The notes: a model not told the origin generated them from the letters alone. Positions 13,001-28,500 are shown, counted from the stretch's first letter. The stretch: DNA of 64,000 nucleotides from Apostichopus japonicus (GCF_037975245.1 NC_092580.1:27371501-27435500), one strand, 5' to 3'. Translations and numbers: made by a program.

Positions 13001-15181
13001 CCACTGCATAACTGCAATAGGACACAATCGTTTGTGATTTTCGTATATATCCAGAAATTCCCTTTTAGAGTTGCCTTTTATTTAAGTCTGTTTAATTGAA
13101 ATCGTTCGAAATAGTAGAATATAGACCGTGCACGTCATGTATATAGGTCTATCCCATTGTAACAATTATACCGCGTGTAGGAGTGAAGCCATATATTATA
13201 CTTCCAATGAAAACTGCATGGTCTGTATTCAATAAGTGGGTTGCTTTATTCGGTATAACGAATAGATCTGTGATTATTCAATTCAAACTCTCTCAGGTCC
13301 ATAGATTCCGTTAAATGGGTCCTTACAGTTAGCCTATCTCTGTTTTGTATCACATAAAATTGAGGCTATAGATATCCACTGTATGAAACCTCGTTCGTTA
13401 ACTACAACGTAATAGCAGTGGGAAAAAAGTAAACGAAATATTTTATCAACAACTTAATTGTGCACAAACTGACCAGAATAGTCTACCGTAGCCTGTGTAG
13501 ATATACGGGCATTTGTGTTAACTGTTACGAAACAGGATGTCGGCGTATTAATCTAATTAAAAACAGCTGGTTTTATTTTTAACTACTAAACCTTATTAAG
13601 TATAACCGTGAGACGATACTTTCGGCAAGATCATCTTGCATAATTGTTTCCATAAATAGCTGATGTAGTGTTCTCCACGTTTACCCGTTGAAATGAATGT
13701 TGCCATGAGTATTCTAATTAATCTACTCATTTGATGAATATGGCATTTTTCAAATTAGTTTTATTTGCAAATGAGGGTAGGCATGTTATCGATATGCTTA
13801 ATTGTACAGCCTAAGTTAAACTATGTATGTGTGTGTAGTGTGTTAGTCGGCGACTTTTCGTCAGTGACGTTGATAAAGCACCTGGTGTGACGCTTATGCT
13901 ATATTCAGACTGAAACAGTATTTTGTACGCCCGTTGACGTAGATCTTAGGAGTATCGCAAGCCAGTTTAGACTTTATTCCCATATTAAAGAGTTATAATC
14001 ATTTTTATAAAGTATTTAACTCTATCTTTAAAGTAGGCTATTTATAAGACCGAGTTAATAAACAAAATAGCTGTTCTTATACAAAATTGAGCCAGTCCAA
14101 CTGAGTTGTAACAAGCAATTTGATTTTAACTTGGTAGAGTCGAGTAATAACCAGTTATTGTTCCTTACGCGAGTCACCACATCGACTTTACTCACTGTAT
14201 TATCTCTCAGTGGTGAACGCTTCACAAACTTGTGTGCGAGTGAAGTGATTTTTGAAATTTATCGCCATGACTTCAGTGTTACAACTCAAGTGAAAGACCC
14301 GTATGGGTTAGTCTGTCAGCACTAGACACTGAATCTATATGCACTTAAACAGTTAAGTACAAAAAAGTACAAATGAGCAGGTTTTGTTGCTTAAACGTGC
14401 ATGGCAATACCTGGAGGGCATATACACACACCGTATAATAGATTTACACAGGACTATACAATAGGTTCAACTTGTACTTGAAACTGATCCCCCGCAACGA
14501 GAAAGCGATACATACAAGCTACAATAATACAGGCAACAACAATGCAATTTGACAGACATTATAAGTAAAAATATATGCCACTGGCCTTGATTCTTTGTAT
14601 TCTATCTTCGTGTTAGAAATGGCAACTCATGGGAGTTACAAGATTGACCTTCGTTAGGCGTTGCCATGGTGTTAATATTTTTGCTTGAATGGAATTTGTT
14701 TTATGCGAGCTCGCTGGATAATATCTTCTCTGGAATGTTATTCGGGGGTACGAAGATTACAAGGGAATTGAGGGTGAGCTCTTCTCACCCAGATTAAATT
14801 TAAAAAAACTGGTATCAGTTCTAATATGAGCATACTGAATTCCATCAGAAGATGACTCTTTTGTGATAGGTTGCAGGATATAAACTCATGTAAATTCATT
14901 TCGAATCATGCGTGGTTTATTGAATGTTACATTGAGGACCCTGGATAGGACAAGAGACTTGTAAGCCACTCCCTGGATGGAACGGGATAAATATTTATAG
15001 ACATTGGTCCACAAAGTACAAACGAAGGTAACATCGGCGGGAAGGAAGACAAGGGTAAATTTATCTCCTGCCTGTTTTAAAACAACAGCCTTAGGTGGTG
15101 TTTGACATAATTCTGAAAACAGCGATGTATACTGTTTACATGTGCCCTCAATAATTCTATGTAGTGTACCGGTAGGTTTGT

Positions 15182-15405
<224 letters not shown>

Positions 15406-17612
15406 CGATTTAGCTTTAAAGGAGCACTCCAGACTTGTAGCATGTTTTAATAGTGAATAACTGAGGAGGCAAGCCGGAAAAGAAACATTACTATAGTACT
15501 CAGATGCTCATTTCGTATTGGACTATGATATCTCAACACTATGGTGTTTTGCTGACACTCATCCATTAATCAGATAATACGCTGCGAGTAGACTCTCATT
15601 CAATAAAAATCGACGTCCTTTAATTATATCAAATTTATGACAAACTCCCTTCTCTTCCCCGAGCTCCTCCGCTCTTCTTCAAACATGCTTTTATCTTTTT
15701 CCGAACCTTCTTCATAACCGAACGCATGGCAGTAACCTTGTCAAATAAAAACTCCACTGCTCTTACACTGTTTTACAACATGTGATCACATTATTAACAT
15801 GTCAATAAAATATATTCTGGGATTCACTTACAACATTCTTCCGTGAACAGTGGTGAGATTTGTTAGTCTCGTGAAACACGAAGAGGGATTAAGGGACGTA
15901 ACCTTATTTCACGCCTCTATAAAACAGAGAAGTGGCAGTTCAAATATTTTCCCCAGGTCAGTGGTAAAGGTTATTCTCTCTGTGTCATCGTTTGGCACAG
16001 TTTGCACAAAATCAGTTTTGTCTTTGGCTCCAGTCTATAGACTTACAGGACCGAATCAAGCCCCCCCCCCCCGGGGGTATCATAGTGTCATGAGGGTAAG
16101 AATGATTTCGTAAAACGAAACCTAGAATATTTTTGACGTTTTGGTCGCAAAATAATGAATGTTCGTGCTGGTGTTCGTGCTAGAAAGAGAGGGTTTACGA
16201 TTGAGAGCAACAGATGAAGGCCATTGGAACCACCCACACACCCACCCACCAACCTCACCACATCCATCCCATCCTGACCCACCCTACACCCCTACCCCAC
16301 AATCCTTACAAGAATACAACATGGCTTTGAATTTCTATTAAAGGGCATTATATGTAACTACCAATGAGCTGTTGCAATGGAATAACGGCGTGGATAAAAC
16401 GCTCAGACTGTAGTCTAAATGTCTCCACGCTGTAACACATTCCCCTTATGACCAGGTACTATCGGCATCTTTTTTCTATTTTTTTTTTTTAATTATAGCA
16501 AGCTGTCTTCAAAATCAATACAACTTTGTCAGAAATGGGAAACATGTTTTAAGTTTGGCAGCTTTATTAGACAATCGATCGTAGGGTATAAACAGGTGTT
16601 AAGGTAGATGACGTTTAAAGGTCATAATAAATATCGCTCTCAAACTTCTGCAAAATCCTAAAACTGCTTTAAAACAACAAAGAGAGAGAGAGAGAGATCA
16701 AAATTACCTTCCTGGCGAGCACGACTCGCTAATTATTCCCATATATCGAACAGTGCAAAACATCGACAATGAAAATATCTCATAACCCACATGATTATTA
16801 TTATGATATGAAAGAAGAAATGCTTGGAGCGGGATAGTTTAATGGTTGATCCAGTTTGGGCATGAGTGACCATTATAAGGTATTCTAGCATATTTGGGAG
16901 CAACGCTGAGGACCATAAGCCAGGGTTTGATTTATTTTTAATCAAATCAGGGAGTAGCAGCGCCTTTGATTAAATTACACGAAGGAAGCTTAGCGTTTAT
17001 GTACATGGTACACAGTATAAACGTATGTAATGTTGCACGCAGTTACTTGCATATGTATTCCTATTACAGAAGTTCGCCGGGGCAAATTTGTTCCAGTGGA
17101 GACATTGTTACAGGGACTGCAACATTTAAAAAAGTCAATGGGTTTCCATGATTTTTTGTTTTTTCACAAAGAAGTTAAACGAAAGGCGATTAATGTCGTC
17201 CAGACGGGACCTCGACAAAGGTTTAAGATATGAGATGAATGCTCTCCAAGCCCCCCATGCACCCACCCCATCCCCGGTGCGGTCAGTTTATGCATTTGAT
17301 TCTGTTCCGACTCCTGTAACAACCGAGATGATTTGGTCTAAGGGTAATTGGTGTAATTTCTGACCTTTGTCGGTGATCTAACTGGAATGCGGTTTGTAAT
17401 GGCTTTTTCGTGCGTTTCATAACATGGGGTCCATGGTTATGGCAACGGGTGCGACGATGGACCACGGGGACCCCGGGAAAGGGGGAGGGGTGTGGTATTG
17501 TTAAGCGTTGCGTCAGTTATTTTCTTCTCTCTAGACGATGATGACACTTGAGTTAACATTATCGAATCCTTTATTATACTCGTTGCGACTTATCCCAGAC
17601 CTATAATAACCA

Positions 17613-17837
17613 CAGAGGCGGATCCAGGATTTTAAAAACGAGGTTGTTTATGGTCCCGATGCTACGGTTTAGGGGGGGGGGGTACCGTGTAGGAGAATCT
17701 GGGGGTCATTCTGAGGTAAATTTAGGATACAAATTAGGTCTATAAATTAGGCCAAAACGCAAAGTGGTGCTGGCCACTGTTTTCATAGTCTTGTATGGTG
17801 TTGGGTTGTACAACCACACCCCTGGAGCCGCGCACTG
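17613..17837. mobile_element. Non-autonomous DNA transposon relic (225 bp), family copy 2
   Basis: The ends are CAGAGGCGGATCCAGG and, reversed, CAGTGCGCGGCTCCAGG. The interior is shared with 9744-10015. Flanks both show AACCA, a possible partial target duplication. Confidence 0.55.
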
Positions 17838-18709
17838 AACCATAATTTCTATTTCTATCACTGAGAATTGCGGACATATACGCGTTGCTGAGGTAACAAT
17901 TGGTACCTATATAGAAGAGCAAGTAAAGTCGATGCTCCGCTACCGCTTCTACCGCCCTCATCAGCAGACGCACATTCATGAGAAGTCGGTTGATATCGTT
18001 AAATTAAGAACTCCAAACGGATGCTCCACAAAGACACTTTCATTCGCGATGATTTTTTCACAGACATTTCATCTCTTATTTGGTACTAAAAAGACTGTCC
18101 CAATCTAATGTTTTTTTTAACCACTGAAGCCAACCCCCTCTTTTAAATTGAATAATAATCATGTGGTGCAACACATTGTAGAATGTAGTTGTAGCTACAC
18201 ATGAACTACACGCTATAGAAGGCAACTGACATAAAGTTCACTTTTGCTTTGTTCTCTCTTAATTGAAGCGTTATCGTGCTGAATGTGTTTTCTCACATCA
18301 TGAATTGAGTCCTTTTGCAAAACAACAATATAGTACACTCATCCGGCACTGAAGATATACTTTTACAATTGTTTCCGTCATGACTATTACCGTATGAATT
18401 CAGTTAGTATAACTTCCTGTTCGTATTATGAATATTACATTCTTTACAGATACACAGAATGAAAGCACGTGTTGTACTGGCGACTAAACGGGTCATCATG
18501 AACTCTGATTCACTTTCAAGCTTTCATGCTCGGGATCGGATTTAAAATAAAATGTAGTCTTCCTTAAATATACCACTGAGCGAATTCTGGTTGAAGATCT
18601 ACAGCATACATTTGCAGAGTACACTACAAAATCCTACATACGTGATATACCCCCACCCCCCCCCCCGCCACCTCCTCCTCCCCCTTCCGCCGGATGGAGG
18701 GGAGTACTC

Positions 18710-18979
18710 AGCAAACACAAAAACGTTTTTAAAACGTTATTAAAACGTTTCGTATTTTGTTTTGCTAACGTTATTTGTGGTGTAATAAATATGTCACGAA
18801 AATGTTTTCAGGCTATTATTTCAAAACATGTTTTCGTTAAAACATTAATATAACATTAATATAACATTAATATCTCATTAAAACGTTATGCCGACGTTTC
18901 TATAACACCACATTTAACGTTATAAAAACATATTTTAGAGGCTCTTTTAAAAATGTTGTGATAACGTTTTGTGTTTGTT
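18710..18979. mobile_element. AACGTT-rich MITE
   Basis: The terminal inverted repeats are AGCAAACACAAAAACGTT and its near-complement AACGTTTTGTGTTTGTT. The interior is dense in AAAACGTT and ATTAATATAAC repeats. Confidence 0.65.
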
Positions 18980-18989
18980 ATTTTTCAGT

Positions 18990-19152
18990 AAAAGTACGAT
19001 TCTTAAATAGCAAAATGTCTGAAAAAAGGGGCCCCTTTTCATACATTCAAAGTGCCCCTTTTTGGTAATGTGAGGTTCCCTTTTTTCATGTAATTTTCAT
19101 ATATTCACTGAAAACTTGAAACATTTTGCTATTTAAAAAGCGTAATTTTGCT
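18990..19152. repeat. Inverted repeat flanking GGGGCCCC block
   Basis: CTTAAATAGCAAAATGT at about 19003 and ACATTTTGCTATTTAAAAAG at about 19122 are complementary. They flank a segment containing GGGGCCCC. Probably another MITE remnant. Confidence 0.5.
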
Positions 19153-20484
19153 GAAAATGAAAAGGAACAAATTGAAAACCGTCCTGGATCTTGTTGAAGA
19201 ATATTCAAATTACTGGCATTTGAGGTAACTTTGTTTGCCCCTGAAATCAAAGTCAAATGTCCCACGTCCCCCTCTGAATTTGTGCACCGCCCCCCCCCCC
19301 AATCATATATAAACATCTATCGTCTCTCTTAAACGTCATCACATCAAGATCAATTGCGATTACGTTACATGGAAAATGCTGTTTGCTAACTGGACACTTC
19401 TGCTATAAAAATTGTGGTAGGTCTAGGGTCAGTGTTAAAGTTTATTTCGAAGAAAAAAAAAACCCGTCGCAACCCTTTAGGTTCAAACCATTTCTTGCGA
19501 TATTACTAAATAGCAAAATGAGGAGAATAATTGCTCTTAACCTTGACGTCTAGTTCACTCGTTTATACAGGTTTAAGTTCAAACCATATGGTTATTTTAA
19601 TTGGTTTATTTTTATCTTGATATGACCATTACGGACGTGGTACGGGTGGGAGTACTTGGAGTGTTTGCCGCCAGCTAATTCATTTGCATGGTATATTATA
19701 TTAAATTTTTGCAAAATTTCCGTTTAAGAATGAGACAAATCCGAGATAAATTTAGTTAATACTAAGACAGTTTAGCCTACTGACGTCAGAGGGCGTAATC
19801 AAGTGGACATGAATTAAGGGGGATCTATGCCCGTTAGTAAGTTTGGAAAACCTTATCTCCTTTTGGATAACAGAAATGAATGAAATGAAATGATATGGTC
19901 GTCTCCGATACGCGAAAACTCAACACTCAGAATGCCCCATTTGACGGCTAAACTTTGTTTTTGTTCTGGGAAGCCATCCCCCCCCCCCCTTCTACATGGA
20001 GGTCACATTCAACGACTCACAAGCCACACCTCTCTTTCCTAAAATTTCGCTTACAGCCGATATAGCTTCTAACAAAATCAGTCGGAGGAGAACCCACTGC
20101 CCCCACCCCATCCCACCTCACTTTGAAATGATGTCCACTTCACTTCCCCGTTTGTCAGTATGCAATAGACCTAACACATATTAACCATCATCAGACTGCA
20201 CATCGCGATTTAAGTTTCAGTCATTGTAAATAGACATCTGGTGTTTCAATTAACCCCTTCGCCATAAGTATGCGCAAAGTGTGAGAGCGTCTAATGTTAC
20301 GAAACAATTTCTAGGAAAAGCTCATGAAAAGTGCATGATACTGCGATGTAAGGCTGTATCAATTAGTTCTCTACAAACGTGGAGAGTGGCTCGCATACGG
20401 TAATATTGGAGGCGCCTGGAGTCAGGTCGGGTTCAAGAGGACAGATATGTCACCAGGCCACCATTTTGCCCTCAATTTTAAGGT

Positions 20485-20949
20485 CTCGCACCACAATTAA
20501 TTGTTCCATTGACTTACACACTAAACTCGTCACTTTCAAGACCTGCCAAAGCATAGATAGAAGTTTTCCACTGGTATATCCTTCCCACCACATGATTGCT
20601 GAGAACTTGGCCTATCATAGCACTTGCAAACTTCATATCATGACCGTTTAGTTTTTGCGCTAGAAGAGGAGCAAATTTAGCATACTGAACCCCCACCCTT
20701 CCATCTGCTCGCTCGGAGTAATATCAACATTTGACCAAAGACTTTCTAAAATGGTTTATATCACATTCGATCCTCTCTATTTTCACACCATCTGTACTTT
20801 AAATTATGCTCTTTCATATAAAGGCAGAACAAACGATGACAGTAACTGATAACATGCTTAAATAGGCTTTACCTTAGGTACTTTTACACCTTTTCTCTGA
20901 CAATGGTTAACTTTTCGAGCGGATGTACACTACTCTAATTGTGGTGCGG
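20485..20949 (+). repeat. Dispersed repeat, copy 1
   Basis: About 465 bases match the complement of 62207-62655 over their length, from TCGCACCACAATTAATTG to AATTGTGGTGCGG, with scattered changes. The family is unidentified. Confidence 0.75.
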
Positions 20950-23900
20950 TACCTATAGGATATTTTATTGGGCAAGTTTTTTGAACCCATAATTGACTGT
21001 GTGTAGCTGAAGACACCTGGCCCACTCCCCTCTCATCGGACCTGGATATTAAGTGCTTAGCCTACCTTTTTGTTTGGTTGAGGAGCTTGGGTACTTTTAG
21101 ATGGGACTGAGGCGGGCGGTAGGCTCTTGGTCGAATCGTGGATCCAACGAAGGCTTTGTTTCCCCAAAAGACCACCCCAGTCTCGATCGAATTTTGACAT
21201 TATGAATTAAATGGTTTAAGAAATCATAGGTAACAAACAAAAAATGGGCCTTACCAAAGCAAGTGGTCAAATACATTTTGAATTACCACCCTCCCCCCTC
21301 CCCCCAACCAATAAAAAAATATGAAACAAAAAGGACAATATGGAGAAAATGAGTAATATTTGTTGGCATTTCACTCTGTTGATATATTTGATTATCTATA
21401 ACAATCTGCTCGATAAAATAATTTTAGTATACACGTCTTTCGATGAAGGAAGTTTATACATTTGATTAATTAATACTCAGCAAGCAAATGTGAAACATTG
21501 GCTGTTAAGCCACATATCTTGGTTCTCACAGAGAAGAAGAATTACTTACAGTCTGGGTTTAAACAGGATACCAAAATGACCTCAACAGAAGAAGGAAAAA
21601 ACAAGAGGTACAACAACCTTGCAGTGATGAAAACTGCTTGGTTGGTTTGTTTGTAACCACATGATATATTAAAAGTTCATATTGATATTCATCACCAGAA
21701 TGCAAATATGACAGTTTGGATGAAATCTACAGAAATATGAAAAAGAAAAAATATTCATCATGCATTTAAAAATTTTCTTCCAAAAAAAAAAAAAAAAAAC
21801 TTTAGGAGACAAACGATACACTGACAGATAATAGACAGACTGACAGACAGACACAATTGATGGACAAACAGGCTAGCTGTTAAGGTAAATCTTATAAAGA
21901 TTAAATCTAAAGGCGGGTGAAGAATAAACAAATAAAGAATAGTCAAGTGAAATGCAAGCAATCAGGCAAACCTAAGAATGTAAAACTTTACCCTTCTCCC
22001 CCCCCCCCAAAAAACCCCCCCGAGATAACGTAACTTTTATGCTAAGATACAATCACATAATTTAAAATAATGTTACTTTGTCTAATCAACACTAGAACAC
22101 AATTTCATTAAGTCCTGTTTCCAGTCAACGTTCGTGTGCAATGCAATCCTAAGTTGTTGCACCGCTCTAATATCTACACCGACTTAACGAAACATGTTTT
22201 CCTCAACTTCAATGTCTCTTTACCATCATTTGATGCCCCCAACTTTTGTGACCAAATGTGAGTGAAACATATCTGCTATGTCTCTGACCTCTCTTTTAAA
22301 AATTTGACCTACTCCTTCCTATTTGCTTTAAAATTTTGTTACTTAGAAGAGTAAACGACAATGGGTAAACTTCATCCTAGAAGCTTTAATAGTAAAACAG
22401 AACATTACGGCATTTACCGTAAAGCACCGTGTTTAGTGTTCCCGTCGTACCATGGTTTACGTTACACAATATGACACATAAATTTATTTATCGTTACACA
22501 AATACGATGCATCATGCCAATGTGTTTATGTAATATCACATTATATATCTACATAAAATTACAAGACTATATGTCTTATTAAAGCTCTACCAGCAGGATG
22601 GATTGTTATAAAATGTAAAAGAATGTTAAGAATTAGAACAGATGTATATTTTTGACATCAAATTCCCATCAGCTGACTTTTAAGTCTTTTTTTGGTATGC
22701 TGCCATAAATTCTTTTTTCACATAAAACTTAATATCACTTATATTATATTTTAAACATTGATGTATCATTAATGAAAAGAACTTTACTGAAATTCAGGTT
22801 AAAAGATATTATGCTAAAAGTACCAAAGTTGGACACACACCCAAACACACAAATCCAGTCCATATATCTATATGTGAACAATCAGTCTTTTCAATATAGA
22901 TATTAAAATTTGTTTAAAAACAGACAACATTCTTAAAACATTTGAACTTTCTTCGTTAAAAACATTTCAACATTCTTCGTTAAAAACATTTCGACGTTCT
23001 TAATCAAAAATCGACCTGGCATGACAAAAACAACGTACATCCCTTTATGTCTGAAGCAGTCCTCCAATCACATTCAAAGAGTACCCCTTTAAACAATCAC
23101 CTGTCTAATTGGGAACCTTCTAAATTGGATCCTACTAATCAGAAATGTGTATGAGTAATGCTTCTTGAATCCTCACACAAACAAAGAACTCTGAAACGAA
23201 GGGGAAAAAAATAAAATAAATAAAACTTGTCCCTTTGGTTAACCCCCCTCTTGCTTCAAAATTAGAACTGTCAATGCCATTGGCACATTCAATAAAATAA
23301 AAAGTGTATCTGCTTCTCGGAAAATTCCCGAGAGGCTACAATGTTCGAGGTTATCCAAGTTCATTCTTCACATGACCTTTTCATCCGGTCGATGAAATAG
23401 TTAGAAACTCGATAAGAGGAACAAACCGTTTGTTAACCTTTCAGAGGAGAAACCGTTTGAGAGGAAGACCTAGAATATATCTAACTTTCATTCGCAATGG
23501 TTTCACTTCAATTTACAAAGAACTCTCTGTGAAATGACTTTTTTTTATTTTCTAGTTTTTCTTTTGAATGGTTTGAAATGCTCCTTGTCATTTATACCTT
23601 CTTCTCTGAATATGACTTTTGCTGCGAGGATTTAACAAGGATGTACCACACTTTACAATGAATGTTTCAAACTTACAGACTTTTCCTAAATCAAGAACTA
23701 AAGACAAGACAAAAAATAATTAAAAATATCACAGAAAAAATTCTTCACTCACATAAGGTGGAATTTGGGTCTAAATTGTACAAGTTAAGACAGGCTACGT
23801 GTTTATGTTACTGATCAGCTGCTAAGGTAATTAAGCAAAAACTGTTAATTGTCACTTTCTTTCTCTACCATTACCAGGCACAACCGTTACCAAATACGCA

Positions 23901-24108
23901 ATGCACTCGCAAGCTACCGACTTATGGCAAAAAAAAAACCATTCCATGGTTCAGGGAAAGGTGTTAAATGCATCAAGAAATATAACGTCACCTCAACATA
24001 TTTTATTCTTTTTCATGTTGGAAATATCTTGAAGTACTGTAAGTGAAAAACTAAGAAAACAGCAATTTGGAAAAGTACTTGAAGAAAAAAAAAAGCAGAA
24101 ACCATGAA

Positions 24109-24185
24109 AAAGCTGGCTATTTCTAGCACTGCTTGAAAAAAAAGTCAAGCTGGCTATTTCTAGTATTGCTTGAAAGCAAAGTCAA
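24109..24185. repeat. Two-copy tandem repeat (~38 bp)
   Basis: AAGCTGGCTATTTCTAG and the following 'tgcttgaaa' occur twice, back to back, within what may be the ALDH1L 3' flank. Confidence 0.75.
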
Positions 24186-24601
24186 TAAGCAACAACATTA
24201 TTCTGTCCTTCATACTGTTTTCAAACTGATAGAATTGTTAAAAAAAACTTAAAAAGAAGTTTTCCACCAAGTTCATGTGTTTACAATGAAATAAAATTTT
24301 CAGATATTTTTCATCAATAACTTTGGGATTGTCCCTGGATTATGAACAGTTGATCAACCCATGTAGACTGCTTAAACTAAATGCAGGCTAAAATGCAGGC
24401 TAAAATGCAGACAATGCCTTACCAACAATCTTCTAAGGCACCTTTTATCAAACACCAGAACTTAGTGTTGGCACAAAATAAAATTGCAACTTCATGTCAT
24501 GGAAGAAGATACTTTTACTTTATCTCCTAGGTATCATCCATAAATAGCGATAAAAATAGCAATAAAATCTGGCGATCCATCTCAAATATTACTGGAAAAC
24601 A

Positions 24602-24607
24602 TTTATT
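24602..24607 (-). promoter_or_regulatory. Candidate polyadenylation signal for ALDH1L
   Basis: The minus strand reads AATAAA about 0.9 kb after the stop codon. Nearer canonical hexamers were not noticed. AT-rich sequence makes chance matches common. Confidence 0.25.
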
Positions 24608-25501
24608 GCATATGTTTCTTGTATTAAACCTGAAGTCAGTTTGACCAAAACAATTCAGTAAGAATAAATTACAAAAAATTGCAGTGTTGAGTTTATCATG
24701 TCCATACTTGAGATAATGTTGCTTTCTTGTTTAAAGAAAAATTATGAACAGGATCCCGTACCACGAACGGTTACTAGGACCATAAGAGACGGTAACCATG
24801 GTAACAGGGGTGCTATTTACTCCAGTTTCTCTTTCACCTTTTTGCTTTAAAATCTACTGGAAGTCCCACAAGAAATATTTCAAGAACGCAAACCGCTTTC
24901 ACAGAAATCACACGGCTTGTTTTTCTTATAAACTGCTGGAATTGATTTAAAAATTGAAATAAGTCAAAACAAACTTTTTCATGAAAGTGCATAGGTTTAC
25001 TGCAAATATTTATCATCTATTGAACTTTTAAGTTTGTTGTTAGCAGATATGACAAGAGCAAAACTGGTAGCATAGCTTCAAGCTGGTTTCAAACCACTTT
25101 TAAAATGCTAGAATGTTACCCTTTTACTGAGACACTTTGATTTTTAAAAACTGAAGCTTCATAAATAAACAATTTTTCAAACCTTTCTCTGCAATATTTG
25201 GAGTGTCACAATTCATGATATTTGAAATACATTAAAGTATTAAGTAATACTTGGCGTAAACCACCTACAGACCTTTTCCAGCCAGTTTGAAATTTATATT
25301 CGGTTCGCTCCGTTCGCGTACTTTTTGCATATGAAAATTCACCGAGTCATGGAAGACGATTTGACGAAAGGCTTTATCAAGATTACAATAAAAAAATGCA
25401 TATTTCTCTCCTGAATGAGATACGAGGATCATTGCTCAAGGCTGGGGGGGGGGCATGAGCTAGCATTTTTGTAGATTTGATCGTGATGGTACCTCAAGAA
25501 G

Positions 25502-25566
25502 TTAGAATTCTGGATACTCGATGGTAACGGTCTTCGTCTTCAGATATTCATTTAAGGCTTCTTGAC
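25502..25566 (-). CDS. ALDH1L2: ALDH1L coding exon 22: C-terminus and stop
   Basis: Residues 903-923 and TAA. It reads [20 protein letters not shown]. Most relatives end at or near the EY, so a Pro-Glu-Phe tail is added. The acceptor sits behind an uninterrupted T tract. Confidence 0.94.
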
Positions 25567-28500
25567 CTAAAAAAAAAAATTCCAAAAATGAGAATGGTAA
25601 TTGGATAGATAGATAGATAGATAGAAAGAAAGAAAAAACAGTCCAATGCATTTTGTCATGAAACCTCAGGAATCTTCCAACAAGTTTAACAATACGCCAG
25701 TGGCGGCGCCAGGAATTTTTAGTTGGGGAGGCTAAGGGGGGCTGAGCCATTTTTTGGGGTGGTTTACAAGATTGAGTGATCGCCGTCCTGGGGGAGGGGT
25801 TTTGAAATTTTTCCCAATCCTGGAAAGGCCTACATGCAAAATGGTGGTATTTAGCGAGGCTTTTGTCACCTGAAAATTTCTCCAAAAATATGCATTTTTT
25901 TGTGAGTAACTTTAGTCAAATTAGAATGGAAGATACCAATTCACAGTTTTCGTATCACTAAAATATTACCTGCTGTGAAAGATCCAATTCCTTTGCTCAA
26001 TTATTATATCGCGCTCTCTGACACAACTCCTGTTTTAGTCTGTATACACGCTGTTTGTGAAACGCACACGACATTGCCGTATGAGAAAACCTGTCGGTGA
26101 ATTGTTTTATCAGTCACCAAAACAAGGCCTCCTGCACCACAACTGAGTCAGTGACTATTATCATGTGAAAAATTCATCAAAATTTCCATTGACCATTGTA
26201 GCACTGCGTTATGGCTGACAAAATTTGGGTAGGCTATATTGTTTCAATGAGGTTTTTTTGGGGGGCCTATTTCAGTTGGGGGGGGCTAATGGGGGGGCTG
26301 ACTACTTCAGTGGGGGGGCTAAAGCCCCCCAAGTCCCCCCTTGGCGCCGCCACTGCAATACGCACAAATATGAGAAGATGAAATCATCATTGTCTTTGCC
26401 ATACATGAAATGTCCGGACATCCTACCAATCTTAACTAGCTAACATATCGAGAAACAAAATGTTATCCTAAAATAACCTTGAAAACCTTTTTTCTCTTTT
26501 CGTAACGGATGGAGTCTTCTGTTGTATATGCAATCACATGACACCCCAGTCGGGATAATTTTGTCTATACTGTACTGTCATGTCCTGCTTCAGAGCACTC
26601 GTACTGTCAGTACGAGCAGTATGAATATCATGTTTTTATCAGATCAAGGTTAGGAACTGTTTGTACTGTCAATACCAGTGCTTTGAAGCATGATACTGGA
26701 GGACAGTTTAGAGAGGTATTAGCATTAGGGAACTCGTCCCAACTGGCTACACATGACAACAACCCAAGTGCCTACCTTTGCTAGCACCCAAACCTCCTTA
26801 GTTTCATCTCTGGCTTTGTACTTACCCAGATCTTTCCCAAATCCGGACTGCTTGAATCCGCCAAACGGTGCAGCAACGTCGGTCTTGTTGTAGGTGTTCA
26901 CGAAGACGGTACCAGCCTCTAGCTTGTCCGACACGTACATCGCCTTTCTGATGTCGTTGGTGAAGACACCGGACGCCAGACCGAACTCTGTACCGTTGGC
27001 ACTCTTCAACATCTCGTTGATATTGCTGTGGAAATGACGATCAAGAGATACAGGCTCATGAAGGTGGTTCAAGATGTTGGTACGTATATATGCCGTCGTA
27101 TGTGAAGCAAAATGCAGTTTTCACGTTCTGCTTTTCCTCTGAGCAGCTGCTTCATTTGTTACAAGACGACGAATGGATGAAACCTGCAGAGTATTTCTCA
27201 AAATGTGTTTGACAAACTGTGAAACACCTCTACATTTTTGCGCTGATTAAATGTAAAAACATTGCCTCAATACTGAACGTAGGGTCGAAAAGAAAGAGTG
27301 GCAGTATTTTCAAAGTGACCACTATTTATTCAAAAGCAACCAGCAGGACTTTTTTGTTGTACTGAATTACAAAAAGGCCTCAAATTATGCTGAAAAGTAA
27401 AATTGACTAACCTGGAACTGAATTTACTGACCACCATAATTGGGCCAAATGATTCCTCCTGGGCCACAAACATGTGGTCTTGGACGTTTGTCAGGACAGT
27501 CGGCACCATGAAAAGACCTGTAGTGAACCATAAATAGAAACCGTGATAAACCATCTAACCACCAGGAAAAGTAAACCCCTCAACAAGGTTGCACATGGTA
27601 CATAATTGACAACACATTTACCTCATGAAATTTCAAAGTACTAGTGCTTCATGAAGTATCAGGTACTTAAGAACAACTTAATTTAAAATCTGGTGCCCCA
27701 AAAAAAAACCCAGGAAAACTTATTGTGTAGCAAAAGCAAAATGTAATGGTACATAAATAAAGTTGGTACATAACAGTTGTGTGCGCATTTTCTGTAAGCA
27801 GGTTTGTTCGTAATTTTATATTTCCTCAAAATCATGAAATCTTTACCGGGTCTGTCAACCTGCTTGCCACCGTATATCAGAGTGGCCCCCTCTTTGATCC
27901 CAATTTCGCAGTACTCCATGAGTTTCTCGAAATGGGCCCTGTGGTTCTGAGGGCCGTGGGATGTACTCCTGTCTAACGGGTCTCCAATCTTCATCTTCTT
28001 AATCTCCTCTACCTGGTAACGAGTTACAAAATTAACAGAAATACAATTGATGTACGTTTAACCAATGTTTCATCTTAGCAAAAAAAATCAGAGACTGACA
28101 GTATTGATCATTAGATTCCAACGGTAATGGATGATATTTAACTTTAGAATAACAATAGAAAGTCACAGTATTTAACTTTAGAAAAAACAATAGAAAGTGA
28201 CAATATTTAACTCTAGAAAAACAACAGAAAGTGACAGTATTTAACTTTAGAAAAACAATAGAAAGTGACAGTATTTAACTCTAGAAAACCAATAGAAAGT
28301 GACAGTATTAAACTCTAGAAAAACAATAGAATGTGACAGTATTTATCTCTAAAATACAATAGAAAGTGAGTATTTAACTCTAGAACAACAATAAAAAGTG
28401 ACAGTATTTAACTCTAGAAAAACAATAGAAAGTGACAGTATTTATCTCCAAAATACAATAGAAAGTGACGGAATTTATCTTAAGAATATAATAAGAAATG

